Shown here: positions 58,868 to 64,000 of the stretch, piece after piece
How the letters are laid out: every line of letters starts with the position of its first letter
Position numbering within the stretch: position 1 is the first letter of the stretch
NCBI RefSeq assembly: GCF_000002425.4
Contig: NC_037266.1
Location: forward strand, 3,034,007-3,098,006
Source of the DNA: Physcomitrium patens
Taxonomy: Eukaryota > Streptophyta > Bryopsida > Funariales > Funariaceae
Length of the DNA: 64,000 nucleotides
Direction of reading: 5' to 3'
Translations under genes and position numbers: made by a program
Notes under the pieces: model-generated
What the model was told of the DNA's origin: nothing
The model's database searches: none
What the model saw: only the letters and a program-made list of their open reading frames with translations

Positions 58868-59560
58868 TCATTGAGTTCCTTCCTTGAGGTCGATTGAACA
58901 ATCATATGGGCGATGCTCAAGAAGAATATCTGCATTCTTTTTCTCAAAAATGTCTTGATACTCCTGATATTGACTTGGAATGCCACTTGAAGTCTTTACG
59001 TTTTCAAAAATAGGTGCAGCATAAATAGCAAAAGTTGATCCTTCTTTTGCTGCGTGTATAAATGCTTTTGTACCTATCAGTACGGGTTTTACTATATTAG
59101 ACCTATAATTTTTTACTTGGTTGGTAGAACTATTAATAACGCTCTGGAAAAAGTCAAGTTTACGCGAATTCCAATCTATTCGAGTGTTATATTTTTCTAG
59201 CCAGGATAAACCTAAAATAACTGGATTGGACGTGGATTTAATTATGTTAAAAGCTATGTAGCTATCATGACCGTCTATTGTTACTTTTATAGGATGAGTT
59301 TCATGAGTGACATCTCCAGAAGACAAGGGACGACCATCTATGACTTCTACATGTACTGGTTTAGGTTTCTATATAAAAGGTATTTTATGACTTTTAACAA
59401 ATTGTTCATCTAAAAAACATGTTGAGGCTCCCGAATCTAATAAAGCAGAGGCTTTGTAATTCTTAGGTCCTAAATATAAGTCTATTATATAACAAGAAGA
59501 GGGTTCTGAGGAGAGGATAGGACCTTCATTAGGAATTGTACAAGGTTCCAGCTGCACGGT
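58868..59560 (-). pseudogene. Aspartic protease and linker of copy B
   Basis: 59369-59557 has CYIIDLYLGPKNYKASALLD then SGASTCFLDEQFV: the catalytic DSG is intact. A TAG at 59369 separates the second half (59326-58868) with DGHDSYIAFNIIKSTSNPVI, LGLSWLEKY. Only one base change divides the domain. Confidence 0.88.
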
Positions 59561-59561
59561 C

Positions 59562-60605
59562 CCTATTGTAGCTGGACAAATCTGTTTTCCGACATGTTGT
59601 CTTCTTTGACCGCCGTACCCTTCATTTTATAGTTGCGTCGTTTCTTTGGACAATGTTGAGCAGTGTGCTTAGATTCTCCGCAATATAAACATAATCCTTC
59701 TTGACGACGATGATCTTTTCTTGCTCAGTTAGGGGTTTAAAACGTACCGCGTCAATTTGCATGTCTTCTACTTCCGAATGTACGTTTGGCAAAGATGTTG
59801 ATGTTGCCATTGAGTAATAACGTTGAGGTTCCCGTGAATGATTCTCGGATCGAAATTCGAAAAGTCGATTATCACATTTTATCGCAAAATCGATTGCTTG
59901 ACTCAAAGTTTGAGGATCAGGTAAGTTGAGCATGAATTTCTTTACTTCGTATTGCAATCCATAAAGAAATTGACTGATGAGTGCAGCATCATCCCACTTG
60001 ATGTCAATTGCAAGTTGTCGAAATTGTGAAGCATACACTATTATTGAGTGATTTCTTTGTCACAGAATTTGGATCTTATTTGTTGCAACACGAGTTGCAT
60101 CGTGTTCACCATACATAGATCGAAACTCTGCCAAAAAAGCTTCCAAATTGTCCAATATTGGATTTCGTTGTTCAAGAAAAGATGAAAACCACGATAATGC
60201 AGAACCAGAAAGTAGAGTGCCAATAAACCTGACTTGTGATCCTGGAGTTGGATAGCTTTGCGGTTGAAGTTCAATTGCCAATTGTACTTGATTGATGAAC
60301 CCTCGAAACTTTGATCTTGTACCATCAAATTTCTCGGATAAGGCAATTCTTGGATCTCTAGTGCTTACAGGGTGTTGTACAATTGGGGAAGGAACGTGAT
60401 TTGTTGTAGATGTTGAAGCAGCTCTAATCATCTCTATATCCCCACTTTCTGCTATTCTTGTTCTTTCCTGTATTGGTGAATTGAGTTGATGCATCGCAAG
60501 CATTAACTCCCTCATTTGCTCTTGCATTTGTGCCATTGCACTCTTCATTTCAACAAGCTCTGCCATAATGACACTAAGAAGAAAAATTTGTTTGATATTG
60601 CTCAA
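59562..60605 (-). pseudogene. gag of copy B
   Basis: 181-codon frame (60060-60605) ending at TGA where copy A has CGA, then 59622-60038. A one-base deletion near 59714 shifts the frame so that the zinc knuckle (CLYCGESKHTAQHC, CX2CX4HX4C) lies out of frame at 59660-59700. Coiled-coil-prone N-terminus (MAELVEMKSAMAQMQEQMRE) and capsid region as in copy A. Confidence 0.88.
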
Positions 60606-60764
60606 GACAAAAGAAAAGAAAGACTTGATAACAAAGAAGATACTAAGAACAATATCAGTTTAGAAGTGGGTAATCCGTAAACTCCTAATACGCTTATGTC
60701 TTGTCAAGAGAAAGGGGTAATCCACTCTTATTCAAGAAAAACAAAGCTCTGATATTGTAAGTGT

Positions 60765-60775
60765 ACTCTTGTCAA
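60765..60775 (-). other. Self-primer-like primer-binding site of copy B
   Basis: Minus strand TTGACAAGAGT, two bases from the LTR edge. It is the exact reverse complement of the LTR segment at 60944-60954, with the match ending on both sides after 11 bases. Confidence 0.75.
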
Positions 60776-60777
60776 TC

Positions 60778-60965
60778 TATCAAGGACAAAGACTCGATGA
60801 GGGAAAATATACACAAAAAGGCTATCTCGTTATAATAAATCAAAATATAAACAAGTATGTATATTAAATGGAAACAGGAATGGCTATTGCCACAAGACAA
60901 GAAACTAAAGACTCTTGAACTTGGACTAGGAGCAAGAAAGGAGTTGACAAGAGTGAAGAAGCCTT
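60778..60965 (-). repeat. Truncated 5' LTR of copy B (R-U5 only)
   Basis: 188 bp retained, almost identical to the corresponding part of the 5' LTR of copy A. It breaks at GAAGCCTT, so TATA box and U3 are absent. Beyond it lies a different, GC-richer sequence. Confidence 0.92.
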
Positions 60966-60966
60966 T

Positions 60967-61051
60967 TCCCGTTTCCCGTCTCACTGCAGCATTCTTGTCC
61001 TTTGTACTACTGCACAATTCAGGCTTCGTGAATCGTTTCTCTCATTGGCAA
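60967..61051 (+). repeat. 85-bp direct repeat, copy 1
   Basis: Matches 62798-62882 with two mismatches (G/A and T/C). It adjoins the cut end of copy B. Confidence 0.95.
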
Positions 61052-61129
61052 AGCCCATCCAGTCCATCAACAACCACTGCGCACAACATCTAAACCTACT
61101 GCTGAATCGCATTGCTGCATTCTCCACAA

Positions 61130-61270
61130 TCAAACACCATCACGACTCCCACCAGTACACTGCCACAGACCCACAAAAACCCTAGAACTCACCTCCCATT
61201 TGCCGCACCTATGACACACATGTACCACTGCCTCAACTCCTTCAATTTCTCCTTTCCCTCCTACTCCATC
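61130..61270 (-). promoter_or_regulatory. Leader module M1 (minus strand)
   Basis: The reverse complement reads AGGTGCGGCAAATGGGAGGT then GAGTTCTAGGGTTTTTG, aligning over about 140 bp with 63060-63230. It points towards copy B. No coding exon of a cellular gene follows it before the transposon. Confidence 0.45.
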
Positions 61271-62471
61271 ACACACGCATCACGCCCCAAAGAATCTCCA
61301 TGGCGAAGCCGATGCACCTTCCACCCTCGCAATCTTCCAATCTCACCAGTCGTCTGCTTACATCCTCTCTCATCACATGGCGCAAGACCATGGCCAGATG
61401 ATCACGAAACTAAAATAAGTTCTCTCATCCCCCTTCCAAACACGCGCCCTCCACAACGGCCCTACTCCACTGTCCGTATCACTCACTAATTTCCAGACCA
61501 AATCCCACCAACCCCCCGGCGCCCCGCAACTGCTCCTCCTCCGAAACCAACACCGAGAGAGATGGTGTGGAAGAGTGTGTGGGCAAAAGCGAGGGTTAGC
61601 TAGCAAGTAGGATGACGACAATGACAACAGAAAAAAAACGGAGAAGACTGTGATATGATATGCAACATTTGGATGATGTTTTGTTGACAACGTGTTTTTC
61701 ATCCACCGAGGACGCGACACACAACGGTTGCGTATTGTCTCCTTTTGAAAATTTTAAGTGAACTTGGGGTATTAGTACACGCTTTTGGGTCAAACAATAG
61801 TTATTCTAAATAGTTACTTTAGAGTGGGGGTATTCTTTTCTAACGAGAAATAGCCAAAGGAAAGGTAATAACGTGTTGAGAAAACATAAGTTAGATCGAA
61901 TAAACTTTTAATTTATACGCTTATTATTAGAGGGTCATGTGAAGACAATATTCAAATTTTTCATCTTGTGGGTTAATGACCCTATTATAAAATTCAGAAA
62001 ATAAGAAAAATTAAAATAATATCAAAGTTTGAAGTTGCGCATAGTTACTTGAAAGCATTCTTGGCACCTTCCAACTAAAGCGCTGAAGGATTATTTCACC
62101 ATGATTCCTAGAACACGTGATGAATTCCTATTCTCAAAATACAGCATTGTAATTATTGCGTTCAAATACCCATTTTTTTTTTGCAAATAATATTCGAATC
62201 CATATTAATTTCAATTTAAAAAAATGTAATCCCAACTCAATCTCAATGCATTGAAACTAGTGGATTGAATTCAGATATGTATAGTACCAACAAGGTCAAA
62301 GGAGGAATACAGCAACAGAATACCTAGCATTTCTCATAGTCAAGCACATCGTTGTCGATTTGCAGAACATACACTATGTACACTGTATTTACAGGTTTAC
62401 AAGCAACTCAAAGATGTTCATTACTTTCTTCACACAAATGCTTTCATAAATGAACCCGACAGTTTTGAGTA
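61271..62471. other. Intergenic sequence
   Basis: GC-richer to about 61620 (possibly promoter of the minus-strand module), then AT-rich from 61800 to 62470. No gene recognised. ORFs such as 61112-61489 look like chance. Confidence 0.4.
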
Positions 62472-62569
62472 TTACGAGAGGTAGTCGAAAGCTACACAAT
62501 ACGGTCGTTTTTTATGCAATCTACTAAGGAATGGAATAAATGTAACTGGAGATGGAAGCCAACAAAACG

Positions 62570-62609
62570 AGTGTGTGAGTGCGTGAGTGAATGAGTGAGT
62601 GAGTGAGTC
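62570..62609 (+). repeat. (GAGT)n-type microsatellite
   Basis: Imperfect GAGTGTGTGAGTGCGTGAGT followed by five GAGT units ending at GAGTCTG. Confidence 0.85.
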
Positions 62610-62797
62610 TGAATGGGATATGCAAAGACTGACAAATCGTATAAATCGCCCAACAATCTCATGCGGCTCCAACAGGGACGACGACGACGCTCGTGGGCCG
62701 GAGTGGGCAAAATCGAGCATTTCATCATCCTGTACTCAACTTTCACACCGAAGCTTCTCGATGGTTGACTGACTCCATTGCTGTCGTATACTCACTC

Positions 62798-62882
62798 TCC
62801 CGTTTCCCGTCTCACTGCAGCATTCTTGTCCTTTATACTACTGCACAATTCAGGCTTCGTGAATCGTTTCTCTCACTGGCAA
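62798..62882 (+). repeat. 85-bp direct repeat, copy 2
   Basis: Partner of 60967-61051. It lies in what looks like the promoter or leader region of the gene at the right edge. Confidence 0.95.
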
Positions 62883-63059
62883 TAGCGCGGGGACTGTATT
62901 TGTTGTCCATCCAGCTTCGCAAGTCGGGATTAAGTGTTTGTCGCCATCACTACTGATCGATGTGTTTTTGTTGAGGTTTCGTGTCCGGAACAGCTATTGT
63001 TTTGTGGAGGGCATGAGGGGGTGGTGTTCGTGGGAGTGATATTTATATTTTTTTCTGTG

Positions 63060-63240
63060 ATGTAGAAGGAGTAGCGAGAATGGACGTTAAGGGTCGTGCA
63101 GTGGTGGATGTATGATAGGTGCGGCAAATCAGAGGTGAGTGTTAGGGTTTTAACGGGATTGGGGTGGAGACGTGGCGAAGGTGCCGAGAGTGGTGATGGT
63201 AGTGCATTGTGGATTTTCACACTGTTCGGTTGAAGAACAA
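63060..63240 (+). promoter_or_regulatory. Leader module M2 with telo-box core
   Basis: Contains AGGTGCGGCAAATCAGAGGT then GAGTGTTAGGGTTTT (63117-63151), about 0.6 kb before the start codon of the right-edge gene, similar in placement to M3 ahead of the PRAF-type gene. Confidence 0.45.
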
Positions 63241-63672
63241 TCTCAGTTCCTTGTTGTGCCTCGGGTTTCGAAAGTCAGCATGGGTTTGCGGTGTGACTGC
63301 AGAGGAGCAGCAGGAATAGGAGAGGCTACTGCGTATGCCTGAATTCTGATACAAATCCTAGCGAGCGTATCAGTTGAGCGAATTGAGTTGGACAACGGGG
63401 GAGTTGCGGAACACGCTACGAGTTAGGCATGGTCAATTGAGACGCCGGAACTCGGCATTCAGCATTCCTCATCCGTGAGAACTACTATTGCACGTCTTCG
63501 CCACACGCAGGTTGAATTTGATTATATTCGTGCTTGTCGCAGACACTTTCTGAAGGTTGACACGCCTACTTTATCCTATCCTGATTTTCAAAGATATCTG
63601 TAAGGCTTGCTATTTTAATAGTGAGAAGTCAAAGGTTAAGGTTTTTCATTTTGTAACCATATTTTGTACGCA

Positions 63673-63673
<1 letters not shown>

Positions 63674-63705
<32 letters not shown>
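63674..63705. repeat. (TA)n microsatellite in the leader of the right-edge gene
   Basis: About 15 TA dinucleotides, ending about 30 bases before the start codon used here. Confidence 0.95.
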
Positions 63706-63708
<3 letters not shown>

Positions 63709-63736
63709 GTGTGTGTCAGCGAAGCACTTTCAAGCA

Positions 63737-63862
63737 ATGAACTCTCTAGGGGCTGGAGTAGGAGAATTTAGACGTGAAGTTTCCAGAGAGGACATCGCTA
63801 CGCTTCTTGTCGTAGCTCGGCGTAATTTGAATGAAGGAAATCCGGGAGGTGCCTTACAAGCA
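63737..63862 (+). CDS. First coding exon of a gene cut by the window edge
   Basis: MNSLGAGVGEFRREVSREDI continues to ATLLVVARRNLNEGNPGGAL and QA, then a strong donor GTAAGT at 63863, in phase 0 (42 codons). The helix REDIATLLVVARRNLNEGNP resembles the N-terminus of a conserved plant protein family with a 'VARxLxxxGxPxxALQAV' repeat-like helix, but I cannot name it safely. An in-frame ATG at 63707 exists; I prefer 63737 because conservation seems to start there. The rest lies beyond 64000. Confidence 0.5.
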
Positions 63863-64000
63863 GTAAGTGGAGTTGTGAAGTTTGATAATGGTTCAAACGA
63901 AACTTGGAGCATCTCAAATTGCATAGATATCTAGATTCCACACTGTTTCAAGACTGCAATTTTTGATGCCCATCGCATGGTTGTTTCAATCGTTAATTAG
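63863..64000 (+). other. Start of the first intron of the right-edge gene
   Basis: Begins GTAAGTGG, AT-rich, and contains stops in all frames before the window ends. Confidence 0.45.

Larger units (their letters stand above)
54959..60965 (-). mobile_element. Best-preserved chromovirus copy B, minus strand, 5' LTR truncated
   Basis: From right to left: partial 5' LTR (60778-60965), primer-like site, gag, protease, reverse transcriptase, RNase H, integrase, chromodomain, extra frame, polypurine tract and complete 3' LTR (54959-55510). About seven lesions break the coding region: stops at 60060, 59369, 58868, 58535, 58147 and 56282 and a one-base deletion near 59714. The right LTR ends about 11 bases upstream of the predicted transcription start, so the U3 promoter is lost. 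A TSD cannot be checked. Confidence 0.93.

Noticed and set aside
60743-60754. TATCAGAGC-like primer site for initiator methionine tRNA downstream of the 5' LTR of copies A and B (minus strand).
   Set aside because: It lies about 25 bases inside the element rather than at the LTR edge, and it is not conserved in the copies at 17 kb, 9.8 kb and 51.7 kb, whereas TTGACAAGAGT is.

Overview
The window looks like a chromosome arm of a moss (bryophyte), most plausibly Physcomitrium patens or a close relative. This rests on three things seen in the sequence: a plant-only PH-RCC1-FYVE-BRX gene with short phase-0 introns, chromodomain-bearing Ty3 elements of a kind described from mosses, and alternating AT-rich transposon blocks and GC-richer gene islands. 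The species name is an inference.

Layout. 1-4382: a decayed Ty1/copia element (+), open at the left edge, with an LTR that is followed by a second primer-binding-like site. 4383-6534: AT-rich sequence with a decayed LINE-like reverse transcriptase. 6535-10315: a chromovirus (Ty3) on the minus strand, 3'-truncated, with its 5' LTR. 10316-16509: a second, different Ty3 lineage (+), interrupted by about 1.6 kb of non-coding DNA that contains a degenerate telomere-like minisatellite. 16510-22411: a complete but dead chromovirus (+) with a perfect 5-bp target-site duplication (TSD). 22417-26546: non-coding sequence and the 5' leader of the next gene. 26547-33041: the only complete cellular gene, nine coding exons and 1177 residues, a PRAF-type protein. 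33042-41785: 3' UTR, old AT-rich DNA with chromovirus fragments, and a GC-richer stretch (38.5-41.4 kb) without a recognisable gene. 41786-52253: an old minus-strand chromovirus (copy C) into which a young copy of the same family (copy A, 46865-50910) has inserted, with an ATTGA TSD. 52254-54958: very AT-rich older debris. 54959-60965: the best-preserved chromovirus (copy B), with its 5' LTR cut just upstream of the predicted transcription start. 60966-64000: GC-richer DNA with a short duplication, two inverted copies of a leader-like module, and the first exon of a gene running off the right edge.

How the parts work. The dominant family encodes gag, aspartic protease, reverse transcriptase, RNase H, a GPY/F-type integrase and a C-terminal chromodomain. 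The LTRs are 519-552 bp. Next to the 5' LTR is an 11-nt site, TTGACAAGAGT, that is the exact reverse complement of an LTR segment about 31 nt downstream of the TATA box. That is the layout expected of self-primed reverse transcription, as known for the Tf1/sushi chromovirus group. Copies A, B and C carry an extra roughly 140-codon reading frame between the chromodomain and the polypurine tract that is absent from the 16.5-22.4 kb copy. All copies are broken, mostly by C-to-T/G-to-A changes that create stops, consistent with methylation-driven decay. A and B share LTR-specific differences, which simple independent retrotransposition does not explain.
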